This document shows positions 18,733 to 27,268 of a stretch of DNA of 51,953 bases, piece by piece. Made by a program: the position numbers and the translations under genes. This stretch comes from an uncultured Bacteroidales bacterium. GTDB taxonomy: Bacteria; Bacteroidota; Bacteroidia; Bacteroidales; Bacteroidaceae. The stretch lies in the NCBI GenBank assembly GCA_902782245.1, contig CACZMI010000012.1:1-51953 (forward strand), given 5' to 3'. Within the stretch, counting starts at the first letter, position 1. Every line of letters begins with the position of its first letter. The notes beneath the pieces are model-generated. The model saw only the letters and a program-made list of their open reading frames with translations, was not told where the DNA came from and searched no databases.

Positions 18733-21700
18733 ATGAATTTTAGAAGATTCTGTGGCATGCTGCTATTGGCAGTAATGCCTATCTGTGCTTTTGCGCAGAA
18801 TGTGACTGTTAAGGGACAGGTTAAGGATGATGCAGGCGAACCGCTTGCTCTGGTCAGCATCGCTGAACAGGGAACCACAAACGGTACCGTCACCGATCTG
18901 GATGGTAACTACTCCATCTCGGTTCCGTCAAACTCAACCCTCCAGTTTTCATTCATGGGTTACACGACCGTATCCGAACAGGTAAACGGTCGTACAACCA
19001 TTAACGTTACCCTCTCCGAGGATGCTGAACTTCTTGAAGAAATCGTCGTTATCGGTTACGGCGTTCAGAAGAAGTCAGACCTTACCGGTGCTGTAGCATC
19101 AGTACGTGCAGACGACCTCAAAAACCGCGCCACATCCGACGCCGCAGCTGCTCTTATGGGTAAGGTATCCGGTATCCAGATCCTGACAGGTTCAGGAGCT
19201 CCCGGTACCGCTTCCGAGATCCGTGTCCGCGGTTACTCATCAAACGCAACTTCAGGCCTTGGCCCGTTGCTCATTGTTGACGGTCTGAAAGTGGACAACA
19301 TCCAGTATCTGGACCCCGAAATGATCGAGTCAATGGAGGTACTCAAGGATGCCGCATCGGCAGCCATTTACGGTGCTGAGGCAGGTAACGGTGTCGTACT
19401 CATCACCACCAAAAGCGGTGCAGGCGCAAAGGGCGCAGGACGCATTTTCTACAACGGTCAGTTCTCACTCGCCTCTCTTTCCCGTAAGCTTGACATCATG
19501 AATGCCCAGCAGTACATGGACTTCGGTGTCGCCAACGGCTACCAGACAAGAGAAGGTTTCAACAACATCTGGGACGGCACGACCGATACCGATTGGGGCA
19601 GCGAAGTATTCGTTCCTACATGGAGCCAGAAACACACTGTCGGTTTCCAGGGAGGCAATGATAACGGCAACCTCTTCGTGTCAATCAACGACGTTGACAA
19701 CAACGGTATCTTCAAAGGCGACAAGGATGTTTACAAGCGCCTTTCAATACAGATCAATGCAGATTACAAAATCAAGAAATGGCTGACAATAGGCACCAAC
19801 AACTCAATTGAGAAGTGGAGCACAAGATCAGTATCACAGCAGAACGATAACGGTTCAGCGATGCTTGCTGCCATAACATCAAGCCCGCTGTTCCCTGTTT
19901 CATGCACTTATGATGCCCTGCCCACCGATGTAAAGAACAAGGCTTCTAACCATAAGATACTTCAAGATCCTGACAACCCTGGAATGTACTGGTCACTCCC
20001 CACTGAGACTCAGTCCAGTAACCCGTTCGTTCAGCGCGACGCTACAGATTCAAACAGCGGCGGTATCAATGTACGCGGCGTGGCATACATGAACCTGACT
20101 CCGTTCCGCGGATTCACCTACACATCACGTTTCGGATACAGGATCAGCCAGAACACTCAGCACATTTACACTGAGCCTTACTATGCAAACTCTTTCGTAA
20201 ACAGTGACGTTTATACAATCTCCACAAGAGCCAACACAGGCTACTACTATCAGTGGGAGAACTTCATCAACTACGAGAAGACTATCGGTAAGAGCACCAT
20301 CTCAGCCATGGGTGGTATGTCATATATTGAAGACAACAATGACAACCTGTTCGCTCAGGCAACCGGTGAGAATATCCTCAAGAGCTATGAGCCCAACTTC
20401 CAGTACATGTCATACCTCTTGTCAAGCAACGATATAACAAAGACCATCACCAATGCTCCGGGCCGCTCAGCCAGTCTGTCATACTACGGACGTATAATGT
20501 TCAACTATGACAACCGTTACAGTCTGCAGGCAAACTTCCGTGCTGATGCATTTGACTCATCAAAACTCCCCAAGGAATCACGCTGGGGATACTTCCCGTC
20601 AGTATCAGCCGGTTGGACAATCTCCAATGAGTCATTCTTCAAGGAGAACATTGACCGCAACGTAGTATCTTTCCTCAAGCTCCGTGGTTCATACGGTGTC
20701 AATGGTAACATCAACGTTCTCCGTGACTACCCGTATTCAACCAGCATCAACTACAACAGCCTGTGGTATCAGTACACTGTCGGAGATCCCACCCTCACTT
20801 ACGGTTCCATCCCCGCAGGACTTGCCAATCCCGATCTCAAATGGGAGACCTCAACTCAGCTTGACCTGGGTCTTGATGCTCGTTTCCTCGACAACAGACT
20901 GTCACTCGGAGTTGACTTCTACAACAAGATCACCGATGACCTTCTCATTCAGGTAAGTCCTGTAATGGAAGTAGGTTCAACCGCAAACCAGACCATCAAT
21001 GCCGGTTCAATCTTGAACAGAGGTCTTGAGATCGAGTTGGGTTGGAGAGACCAGGTCGGTGACTTCGGCTATTCTGTAAGCGGCAATATGGGCTTCCTCA
21101 AGAATGAGGTCACATATCTGGATCCGGCTGTTGACCGAGTTCCCGGACGTATCCCGCAGGGCACAAAGATGTCAACCATCTGCGAGCAGGGTTATCCTCT
21201 CTGGTACATACTGGGTTACAAGACTGACGGATTCAAGAGTGATGGCAGCATAAATTATGTTGACGCCAACGGTGACGGCGGCTTCGATGACAACGACCGC
21301 GTATGTCTGGGTAGCGCCATACCTTCATTCACTTACGGTTTTACCATCAACATGAACTGGAAGAATTTCGACTTCACAGTATTCGGCACAGGTGTATCAG
21401 GCAATAAGATCTCTCAGCAGTCTTTCCGCTCTGACCGTCCCTTCTGCAACACCTACAGCTACTACTGGGAGAACTCCTGGAAGGAGGGTAATGAGGCCAA
21501 TGCCAAGTTCCCGGCTGCAAAGTTCTGGACTCAGGAAGCATTCAGTTCTGACTTGAACGTATTCAGCGGTGCTTATTTCAAAATCAAGCAGATACAGCTC
21601 GGTTACACTGTTCCCAAGAAGTACACTGCGAAGGCCCAGATGAGCCAGGTAAGACTCTTCGCTTCATTGGAGAACTACTTCACTTTCACCAATTACTTTG

Positions 21701-21807
21701 GTCTTGATCCCGAAACTGCAACAACAGGTGGCAATGCAGCCGCATTTGACATGGGTACCTATCCTACTTCAAAGCAGTTCATAATGGGTATTAATGTTTC
21801 ATTCTAA
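18733..21807 (+). CDS. SusC/RagA-family TonB-dependent outer-membrane transporter
   Basis: A 1024-residue outer-membrane transporter that, with its SusD partner, imports glycans or peptides using TonB energy. The order is signal peptide (residues 1-21), carboxypeptidase-D-regulatory-like domain (about 24-110: VKGQVKDDAGEPLALVSI), TonB-box-like EEIVVIGYG, plug domain (DLTGAVASVRADDL onward) with the SusC signature GAEAGNGVVLITTKSG, and a 22-strand barrel ending in the aromatic MGINVSF. The substrate cannot be assigned: no glycoside hydrolase, surface glycan-binding protein or hybrid two-component regulator is nearby. susD starts 15 bases downstream. Confidence 0.95.
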   Translation: MNFRRFCGMLLLAVMPICAFAQNVTVKGQVKDDAGEPLALVSIAEQGTTNGTVTDLDGNYSISVPSNSTLQFSFMGYTTVSEQVNGRTTINVTLSEDAELLEEIVVIGYGVQKKSDLTGAVASVRADDLKNRATSDAAAALMGKVSGIQILTGSGAPGTASEIRVRGYSSNATSGLGPLLIVDGLKVDNIQYLDPEMIESMEVLKDAASAAIYGAEAGNGVVLITTKSGAGAKGAGRIFYNGQFSLASLSRKLDIMNAQQYMDFGVANGYQTREGFNNIWDGTTDTDWGSEVFVPTWSQKHTVGFQGGNDNGNLFVSINDVDNNGIFKGDKDVYKRLSIQINADYKIKKWLTIGTNNSIEKWSTRSVSQQNDNGSAMLAAITSSPLFPVSCTYDALPTDVKNKASNHKILQDPDNPGMYWSLPTETQSSNPFVQRDATDSNSGGINVRGVAYMNLTPFRGFTYTSRFGYRISQNTQHIYTEPYYANSFVNSDVYTISTRANTGYYYQWENFINYEKTIGKSTISAMGGMSYIEDNNDNLFAQATGENILKSYEPNFQYMSYLLSSNDITKTITNAPGRSASLSYYGRIMFNYDNRYSLQANFRADAFDSSKLPKESRWGYFPSVSAGWTISNESFFKENIDRNVVSFLKLRGSYGVNGNINVLRDYPYSTSINYNSLWYQYTVGDPTLTYGSIPAGLANPDLKWETSTQLDLGLDARFLDNRLSLGVDFYNKITDDLLIQVSPVMEVGSTANQTINAGSILNRGLEIELGWRDQVGDFGYSVSGNMGFLKNEVTYLDPAVDRVPGRIPQGTKMSTICEQGYPLWYILGYKTDGFKSDGSINYVDANGDGGFDDNDRVCLGSAIPSFTYGFTINMNWKNFDFTVFGTGVSGNKISQQSFRSDRPFCNTYSYYWENSWKEGNEANAKFPAAKFWTQEAFSSDLNVFSGAYFKIKQIQLGYTVPKKYTAKAQMSQVRLFASLENYFTFTNYFGLDPETATTGGNAAAFDMGTYPTSKQFIMGINVSF

Positions 21808-21822
21808 TTCGCAGACATCATT

Positions 21823-23541
21823 ATGAAAAAGATATTTTATTCACTGATGGCCGTAGCTGCAGTCTTATTCGCCAGCAGTTGCGAGGACAGGCTCGACATT
21901 CCCCAGAAGGGTGTCGTCTCTCAGGAAGATTTTTATATCACTGATGCCGACGCACAATCAGCGCTTACATCGGCTTATTACACTATGGCAGGCTATTATT
22001 CACAGAACTGGCCCGAGATTGGTTGGAACGATTCTCCCTACCTTGCTCTCTGGTCATATGCAAGTGATGATATGTACGCTGCCGGACAGAACAAGACAGA
22101 CAACACCTCTCAGCAGGAGTTGAACTCTTTCCGTTTTGACAACAACAACCCGATGGTTTCAGGAGCCTATAAGTCATACTATCAGGCTATCTACCCCTGC
22201 AACCTGGTGATTGACAACTTTGACGGCCAAAAGGCCACATCTGACACCAAGAAGAAATGCGTAGCCGAGGCACGCGTTCTACGCGCGTACAGTTATCTTA
22301 TGCTTGCTCTCGGATGGGGAAATCCTCCTTTGATCGACCATTGCATCCTTGCTTCAGAAAGACCTTCAAACTGCGAGTCTCAGGAGTTCCTTCTCAATTG
22401 GGTTGCCGAAGAGTGCGACAAGGCTCTTCCCTTCCTTGATGCAAGGACAAGCCTGGATGACAAGAACTCGACCGTTAAGGTTACCAAGGCTTTCGCATAT
22501 GGAATCAAGGGTAAGGCTCTCCTTTCCATGAAGAAGTGGACCGAAGCCAAGGCTGCCCTTGCAAATGTCGTTAACGATACCCTTTACCAGCTGTTGCCTT
22601 CAAACAGAATGGAAGACCTGTTCCATGTTGAGGGTGACGGTAACTATGAGACCGTATTCGAGTTCAACCTTGTTTATGACGCAAGTGTATCAGGATATGA
22701 CGCCAGAGGTTGCCGCAACCTTCCCTACCTTTGGAACTGGCGTAATGACAAGATGCTCGGCCCTGACGGCCCCGGCACACTATATGTAAACCAGGGTTGG
22801 GGCGAGTGCGTTCCTTCAAAGAAGTTCATTGATCTTCTGATTGCCAACGACGGTATTAATTCAGCACGCCGCAAGGCTTGGGTTAAGACATATGATGAGG
22901 TCCTCTACGAGATGCCTTATTCAACCGATGACAGCTGCTCCACCAAGGAGATGAAGGAAGGCGACAGAAACCGTGGTATCACCGCCTCCGACGGTCTGTA
23001 CGGAATGGTTGGTTATTTCCCCTGGAAGCGTAATATCCGCGAAACCGATCTTGCTCCGGGCTGGGGAATGATCAAACAGAACTTCCCTCTTATGAGAGTT
23101 CCTGAGGTCTATCTCATGTACGCCGAGGCATGCGCAATGCTAGGCGAGACCACCGGTAAAGGACTTGAAGTCCTGAACAAGATCCAGACACGTGCTCAGT
23201 CACAGACCGTAAGCGCAACACTCAGCATGAATGCAGTCAAGACCGAGAAATATCTTGAGTGCTGGCTCGAGTGCACCCGTTTCCAGGATCTTATCCGCTG
23301 GGGAGATGCAGCAACAGAGCTTGCCGACAACGGTAAATACCTGCCCTCATACTGTGATGCAATGTTTACACTGGGTGAAAACAAGCACAGAGGATATGTT
23401 GATGAGTCCGATGCCGCATGGTGTCTGAACCTTTACGGAAGCAAAGTAGGTTTCCATACAGGAAAGAACGAGCTGTTCCCATTCCCGTTCGCAGAGACGC
23501 AGATCAACCCCAACATTACACAAAATCCCGGTTGGGAATAA
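21823..23541 (+). CDS. SusD/RagB-family nutrient-binding outer-membrane lipoprotein
   Basis: A 572-residue lipoprotein that caps the SusC barrel and binds substrate at the cell surface. The lipobox (ASSC, Cys at about residue 20) follows a short signal peptide. The SusD N-terminal TPR-like region (DADAQSALTSAYYTM, EARVLRAYSYLMLALGWGNPPL) and the C-terminal region (LMRVPEVYLMYAEACAMLGE, CTRFQDLIRWGDA) are typical, as is the ending FPFPFAETQINPNITQNPGW. It is co-transcribed with susC and followed by a strong terminator. Confidence 0.95.
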   Translation: MKKIFYSLMAVAAVLFASSCEDRLDIPQKGVVSQEDFYITDADAQSALTSAYYTMAGYYSQNWPEIGWNDSPYLALWSYASDDMYAAGQNKTDNTSQQELNSFRFDNNNPMVSGAYKSYYQAIYPCNLVIDNFDGQKATSDTKKKCVAEARVLRAYSYLMLALGWGNPPLIDHCILASERPSNCESQEFLLNWVAEECDKALPFLDARTSLDDKNSTVKVTKAFAYGIKGKALLSMKKWTEAKAALANVVNDTLYQLLPSNRMEDLFHVEGDGNYETVFEFNLVYDASVSGYDARGCRNLPYLWNWRNDKMLGPDGPGTLYVNQGWGECVPSKKFIDLLIANDGINSARRKAWVKTYDEVLYEMPYSTDDSCSTKEMKEGDRNRGITASDGLYGMVGYFPWKRNIRETDLAPGWGMIKQNFPLMRVPEVYLMYAEACAMLGETTGKGLEVLNKIQTRAQSQTVSATLSMNAVKTEKYLECWLECTRFQDLIRWGDAATELADNGKYLPSYCDAMFTLGENKHRGYVDESDAAWCLNLYGSKVGFHTGKNELFPFPFAETQINPNITQNPGWE

Positions 23542-23548
23542 CATTAAC

Positions 23549-23585
23549 AAAAAGAGTTCAGTCGTGAGGACTGAACTCTTTTTTT
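23549..23585 (+). terminator. Rho-independent terminator of susCD
   Basis: Perfect 15-base arms (AAAAAGAGTTCAGTC and its complement) around a GTGAG loop are followed by a T-run, starting eight bases after the susD stop. Confidence 0.9.
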
Positions 23586-23627
23586 ATGATAAAACACTAC
23601 CTTTGCCGTCGTTTACGGCAATAAGGT

Positions 23628-24101
23628 ATGAAAACATCAGCCAAACAATACAGGATCATTTTTTGCTGTCACGGCAACATCTGCCGTTCCCCTATGGCAG
23701 AGTTCATCTTCAAGGATAAAATCCGCTCACGGGGCTTAAACGAGCAGTTCTACGTGGAATCGGCGGCCGTATCGACCGAGGAGATAGGCAACTCTATCTA
23801 CCCGCCCGCCAAGCGCTGTCTGAACGCCCATGGAATACCGTTTGACAAAAACAAGACAGCCCGCCAGATAACCCGCGCCGATTACGACCGTTTTGACCTG
23901 ATAATCTGCATGGACCGCATGAACCTGCGCTGGCTCAAATACATCATCCCCAATGATCCCGCTGGTAAGGTCCGCCTGATGATGTCATACGCCGGCCAGG
24001 ACCGCGACGTAGCCGATCCCTGGTACACGGGTGACTTCGAGACCACCTACCGGGACCTTACGGAAGCCACCGGGAAATTATTGGAAGCGGTGATTCAGTA
24101 A
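23628..24101 (+). CDS. Low-molecular-weight protein-tyrosine phosphatase
   Basis: A 157-residue cytoplasmic phosphatase acting on phosphotyrosine. The P-loop C(X5)R is C14-HGNIC-R20 followed by SPMAEF, and the general-acid Asp lies in ADPWYTGDFE near residue 128, both as in the family. Length is normal. TACCTTTG at 23598-23605 is a -7 box, giving a leader of about 20 bases. Such enzymes often oppose tyrosine kinases that regulate exopolysaccharide assembly, but no such genes lie here. A REP-like palindrome begins 19 bases after the stop. Confidence 0.92.
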   Translation: MKTSAKQYRIIFCCHGNICRSPMAEFIFKDKIRSRGLNEQFYVESAAVSTEEIGNSIYPPAKRCLNAHGIPFDKNKTARQITRADYDRFDLIICMDRMNLRWLKYIIPNDPAGKVRLMMSYAGQDRDVADPWYTGDFETTYRDLTEATGKLLEAVIQ

Positions 24102-24120
24102 AATGCGGGGTTGTGCAAGC

Positions 24121-24149
24121 GTACAAAAGGGGACAGACCCCTTTTGTAC
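24121..24149. repeat. REP-like palindrome, copy 1
   Basis: Perfect arms GTACAAAAGGGG and CCCCTTTTGTAC enclose a five-base ACAGA loop. The last base is shared with the stop codon of the minus-strand dipeptidase gene. Near-identical copies lie at 24860, 27235 and 46816. Confidence 0.85.
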
Positions 24150-24817
24150 TATTTTACCGGGAAGGTAAAGTAGGTATCGGGATAAGGTTCATCCTTGAGG
24201 GTGAAATGCCACCACTCTGAATCCAGCGGCTTGAATCCGTGACGCAGCATTGCATCACGAAGGATCATGCGGTTGGCGAACTGAACATCAGTGATGCCGC
24301 GGTAATCAGGATGGCTCTCTGTTCCAAACCAGTCAAAAGTACCGCCCATGTCCACCTCTTTCTCGGTTGTCATGTCAAAAAGGGTCAAATCAACTGTTGA
24401 TCCGCGTGTATGCCCCGACTTGGCCATTATGTAGTCAAGTTCAAACAGGCGGCTTTTATCGACATCGGGATAGAAGTAGCGCCGCATGGTGGTATCGGCC
24501 ACATCGGCAGCCCATCGGACAAAATGGTCTACTGCACATTGCGGGCGGTAGGCATCATAAATCTTGAGCCGATAACCGAGGCCGATGACATCGTCACTGA
24601 CCGCCTTGAGGCTGTCGGCAGCCCTGCGTGTAAGCAAGGCCGTGGGAGCCATATATCCGTCAATACGGGTGCCTACAAAGTTGTAGGTGCCGTAATAGCG
24701 TATTTCCAGGATAACATCAGGAACCACATCTGTAATGGCAACAAAGTCACTTGAGTCCTGCTTGCAGGCAGAAAGAGTTAAGCAGACTCCCATAAATAGT
24801 GCTAAGTACTTTCTCAT
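24149..24817 (-). CDS. VanX-type D-Ala-D-Ala dipeptidase lipoprotein (M15D)
   Basis: A 222-residue predicted lipoprotein (lipobox LSAC, Cys18) with a D-alanyl-D-alanine dipeptidase domain. The zinc-binding motif is read as His and Asp in KSGHTRGSTVDLTL and His in EWWHF, with Arg in YDAYRPQ, all in the family's usual places. Most Bacteroidales homologues probably act in periplasmic peptidoglycan turnover rather than vancomycin resistance; no vanH or vanA genes are near. The ATG at 24817 is chosen because the signal peptide starts there. TATATTTG on the minus strand (24843-24850) is a -7 box. REP-like palindromes bound the gene on both sides. Confidence 0.9.
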   Translation of the reverse strand: MRKYLALFMGVCLTLSACKQDSSDFVAITDVVPDVILEIRYYGTYNFVGTRIDGYMAPTALLTRRAADSLKAVSDDVIGLGYRLKIYDAYRPQCAVDHFVRWAADVADTTMRRYFYPDVDKSRLFELDYIMAKSGHTRGSTVDLTLFDMTTEKEVDMGGTFDWFGTESHPDYRGITDVQFANRMILRDAMLRHGFKPLDSEWWHFTLKDEPYPDTYFTFPVK

Positions 24818-24859
24818 ATTCTTATTAGTCCTTTTATGATTCCAAATATACAAAAAAAA

Positions 24860-24903
24860 GTACAAAAGGGGTCTGTCCCCTTTTGTACTGTCCCCTTTTG
24901 TAC
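24860..24903. repeat. REP-like palindrome, copy 2, plus an extra half unit
   Basis: GTACAAAAGGGG (24860-24871), loop TCTGT, CCCCTTTTGTAC (24877-24888), then TG and another right arm CCCCTTTTGTAC (24892-24903). The loop is the complement of copy 1, so the element is inverted relative to copy 1. It lies upstream of the divergent dipeptidase and propeller genes. Confidence 0.85.
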
Positions 24904-24946
24904 CGGCAGTTCCACTTCAAGGATCTTCAGTGAGGACAGAGGGACA

Positions 24947-24978
24947 TTTGGGACATTGAAAATAAAACCATACATTTG
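24947..24978 (+). promoter_or_regulatory. Predicted promoter of the propeller lipoprotein gene
   Basis: TTTG at 24947-24950, 20 bases, then TACATTTG at 24971-24978 match the Bacteroidetes consensus exactly. The start codon follows at 25005. Confidence 0.7.
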
Positions 24979-25004
24979 CACATAGTCCTACTAAATTATT
25001 GCTT

Positions 25005-26186
25005 ATGAAAAAGTTTGCACTAGTCCTTGTTTCAGTGCTTCTTGTACTGTCGTGCGGTAACAGGAAATCGCGTCTGTTGTTTGAGGTCCATGAGGTTGAT
25101 TACAGGAATAAGTCCGATATCACTCTCAATGGTACTGAGGTTGAGGCGGAGTGGCCTCTGGAGATGCGGGCTATTGCCGTGTGTGATTCTTTCCTGCTGG
25201 TTAAGAGTGGTGATAATGAACATATTCTGTATGTGTATTCCGATGATTTGAAACTGAAGGGCCGGTTCGGTTGCATCGGACGTGCCCGAAACGAATTCCT
25301 TACAACGACGGTTCAGTGGTCATCGGCCCAGATTCTGCGGAATGAGCAGGGGGATGCAATGATTCCGCTTGTTGACATGCAGCAGGGTACCAAGCTGCTG
25401 GATCTGCAGAAATCGCTTGAGGCTCAGAGTACTGTCATTGCGGCGCAGAATGCTTTTTTGGGCCGTCACATTGTTGAATATACTGATCCGGACTACCCAG
25501 GCAGGACGGTGATGAGTACCGTTGTCCGTAACCAGTATCTTGATAATGACATAAACCACCGGTTTTGTTTTTTCCATCCCATAACTGATGGGTATGAGGA
25601 TAAGGTGTATACCGAACCTGTGTTTGCCATTACGCTTGATACTGCCCGGGTTAAGGAGATCAAGATGCTGTCGCGTTTTGAGGTTAAGGATGCGGACTAT
25701 GTTAACGGATTCATGATAAAGCATCCGTCCAGGAACATTGCGGTTCAGGTGTTGCATATTTTGGATTATATCCTGTTCTTTGATCTGGATAATGACAGGG
25801 CTTTTGCTATCCATCAGCCCGGTTCACCCACGTTTGACGACGATCTGCCCGCTATCGAATATACGTATACTGAGAATGCGGACGGAACCACAACTTATAT
25901 CGATACGCGCGTTCACTGTTTCCGCGATCTTGCCGCAACGGAATCATTCTTTATGGTGACGTACTATAACTGTGATTACTGTCATAATCAGACCGATGTG
26001 TCCGATATAGAACAAGCCGCCCCCGAACTGCTGTTCTTTGACTGGGACGGCAACTTTCTGAAATCGTTCAAACTGGATACTCACGTTGACGATATAACCT
26101 ACGACGAAAAGAATCAGATTCTCTACGGAATGGATGCTGCCAATGACCGCATCCTGCGCTTTGATCTGAAGAATGTGTGCCATTAG
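25005..26186 (+). CDS. 6-bladed beta-propeller lipoprotein (DUF5128/TolB-like type)
   Basis: A 393-residue predicted lipoprotein (signal peptide FALVLVSVLLVLSC, Cys17). The body has the layout of the Bacteroidales 6-bladed propeller family: an N-terminal strand segment, LYVYSDDLKLKGRFGCIGRARNEF, a central VFAITLD blade, FDLDNDRAFAIHQPGSPTFDD, and a closing LLFFDWDGNFLKSFKLD and ILYGMDAANDRILRFDL. A paralogue lies at 44605-45702 (shared GRARNEF and the FDxDND-FA-H-G-PTFDD pattern) and a broken relative at 27269. Function is unknown; these are cell-surface or periplasmic proteins. The ATG at 25005 is preferred to a TTG six bases upstream. Confidence 0.8.
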   Translation: MKKFALVLVSVLLVLSCGNRKSRLLFEVHEVDYRNKSDITLNGTEVEAEWPLEMRAIAVCDSFLLVKSGDNEHILYVYSDDLKLKGRFGCIGRARNEFLTTTVQWSSAQILRNEQGDAMIPLVDMQQGTKLLDLQKSLEAQSTVIAAQNAFLGRHIVEYTDPDYPGRTVMSTVVRNQYLDNDINHRFCFFHPITDGYEDKVYTEPVFAITLDTARVKEIKMLSRFEVKDADYVNGFMIKHPSRNIAVQVLHILDYILFFDLDNDRAFAIHQPGSPTFDDDLPAIEYTYTENADGTTTYIDTRVHCFRDLAATESFFMVTYYNCDYCHNQTDVSDIEQAAPELLFFDWDGNFLKSFKLDTHVDDITYDEKNQILYGMDAANDRILRFDLKNVCH

Positions 26187-26257
26187 GGTCAGACCCCAAT
26201 GGTATCATTTTGTGCTTATTGACGCAAAACGAAACGACCCCTTTGCGTCACCATTGG
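26186..26257. repeat. Compound hairpin element after the propeller gene
   Basis: Nested inverted repeats: GGGTC-A-GACCC (26186-26196), outer arms CCAATGGT (26196-26203) and ACCATTGG (26250-26257), and inner arms TGACGCAAA (26220-26228) and TTTGCGTCA (26242-26250). The GGGTC/GACCC core resembles the centre of the REP-like palindromes nearby. It may terminate transcription or be a decayed REP-type element. Confidence 0.55.
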
Positions 26258-26291
26258 TTACCGGCAGTTATATTATCATTTTGCCTATGTG

Positions 26292-27170
26292 TTACGGGCA
26301 GACGGGACGGACTGGCAGGCCTGAGGGACGTAAATTGCTGTTAATCAAATCCAAGTCTTGAGTGCTTAAGTATGAACGATACTCGTTGAATATGGATTCA
26401 GGGATGCTGTCCAGATTGACATTTCCTGAATGAAAATAGTTGAGGATCTTGTCAGCGAGTGATTGGGGCAATTCATTAATAAAGCTTTCCCCTTCATCAT
26501 CATGCCAATACCATAATTCACTTATGTAATCCACAATAGTATTATCCAAGGACGAGCCACACGAATCAAAGTATAAATGGCAGGCCGAAGTCTTAAGCAT
26601 TGAATTGGTACTTGACCAATAATCTCCACTTACTCCTGCAAAAAGATGTCTGGAGTCAATCCTGTATCCTGCTGCGGGCATGAAAATTGAACGGTCTGTA
26701 TAACCTTCAACTTTGCTTGTTATCTTGACACCTTTTACTCCGTTTTGCGTTGTCCAGACCCAATCACAGTTCCAGTTCAGCTCTTCAATCTCCTCCTTAG
26801 TCGGCATTCTCCAGTTGCCGCCCCATTTGACATTAGCTACGTCATCGGCCATGTCAAGAACTGTCTTTTTAAGATCGTCCAGAATCTCATCAGGATCATA
26901 TTTTGAGAGTTTTATATCGTGATACGATTCACCGCCGGCACGAAAACGGTAACCTTTCACCGTATAAATGGTCTTAGCTCTTGTTTCACCCCAGGCATAA
27001 AACTCTCCGTAATCCTCGGGACTCTGGGCACCGACATTACAGGTGGCCCATTTGACGCTCAAGCCAAGGTCAACATACTCATGGCCATTATGAGACGGCT
27101 GCTCCTTACAACCGGCCATTAGAAGTGCAAATGAAAGGATGCTCAACAAAGAAAAGCCTGACTTATTCAT
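26292..27170 (-). CDS. Lipoprotein with Fibrobacter succinogenes major paralogous (FISUMP-like) domain
   Basis: A 292-residue predicted lipoprotein (LLMAGC lipobox). The typical signature begins at about residue 30: GHEYVDLGLSVKWATCNVGA, then PEDYGEFYAWGET, WGGNWRMPTKEEIEELN, GYTDRSIFMPAAGYR and GDYWSST, and the family's closing SGLPVRPVCP. Between the HLYFDS segment and the closing motif lies an unusual insertion of roughly 70 residues, acidic and helical (DDEGESFINELPQSLADK onward). Function is unknown; many paralogues are surface proteins. The ATG at 27170 is preferred over a TTG six bases upstream. TATCTTCG (minus strand, 27200-27207) is the -7 box. Confidence 0.8.
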   Translation of the reverse strand: MNKSGFSLLSILSFALLMAGCKEQPSHNGHEYVDLGLSVKWATCNVGAQSPEDYGEFYAWGETRAKTIYTVKGYRFRAGGESYHDIKLSKYDPDEILDDLKKTVLDMADDVANVKWGGNWRMPTKEEIEELNWNCDWVWTTQNGVKGVKITSKVEGYTDRSIFMPAAGYRIDSRHLFAGVSGDYWSSTNSMLKTSACHLYFDSCGSSLDNTIVDYISELWYWHDDEGESFINELPQSLADKILNYFHSGNVNLDSIPESIFNEYRSYLSTQDLDLINSNLRPSGLPVRPVCP

Positions 27171-27234
27171 AAACAATTATTGGTTTGAAGAGTGATATGC
27201 GAAGATACATTTTTTCAACCAAAGTGCCAAAGCG

Positions 27235-27263
27235 GTACAAAAGGGGACAGACCCCTTTTGTAC
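27235..27263. repeat. REP-like palindrome, copy 3
   Basis: Same arms and ACAGA loop as copy 1. It lies six bases beyond the stop codon of the minus-strand propeller remnant. Confidence 0.85.
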
Positions 27264-27268
27264 TATTT

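Noticed and set aside
24149-24817. Vancomycin resistance through VanX
   Set aside because: No vanH, vanA-type ligase or VanRS partner is present; lipoprotein VanX-like enzymes are common in peptidoglycan turnover.
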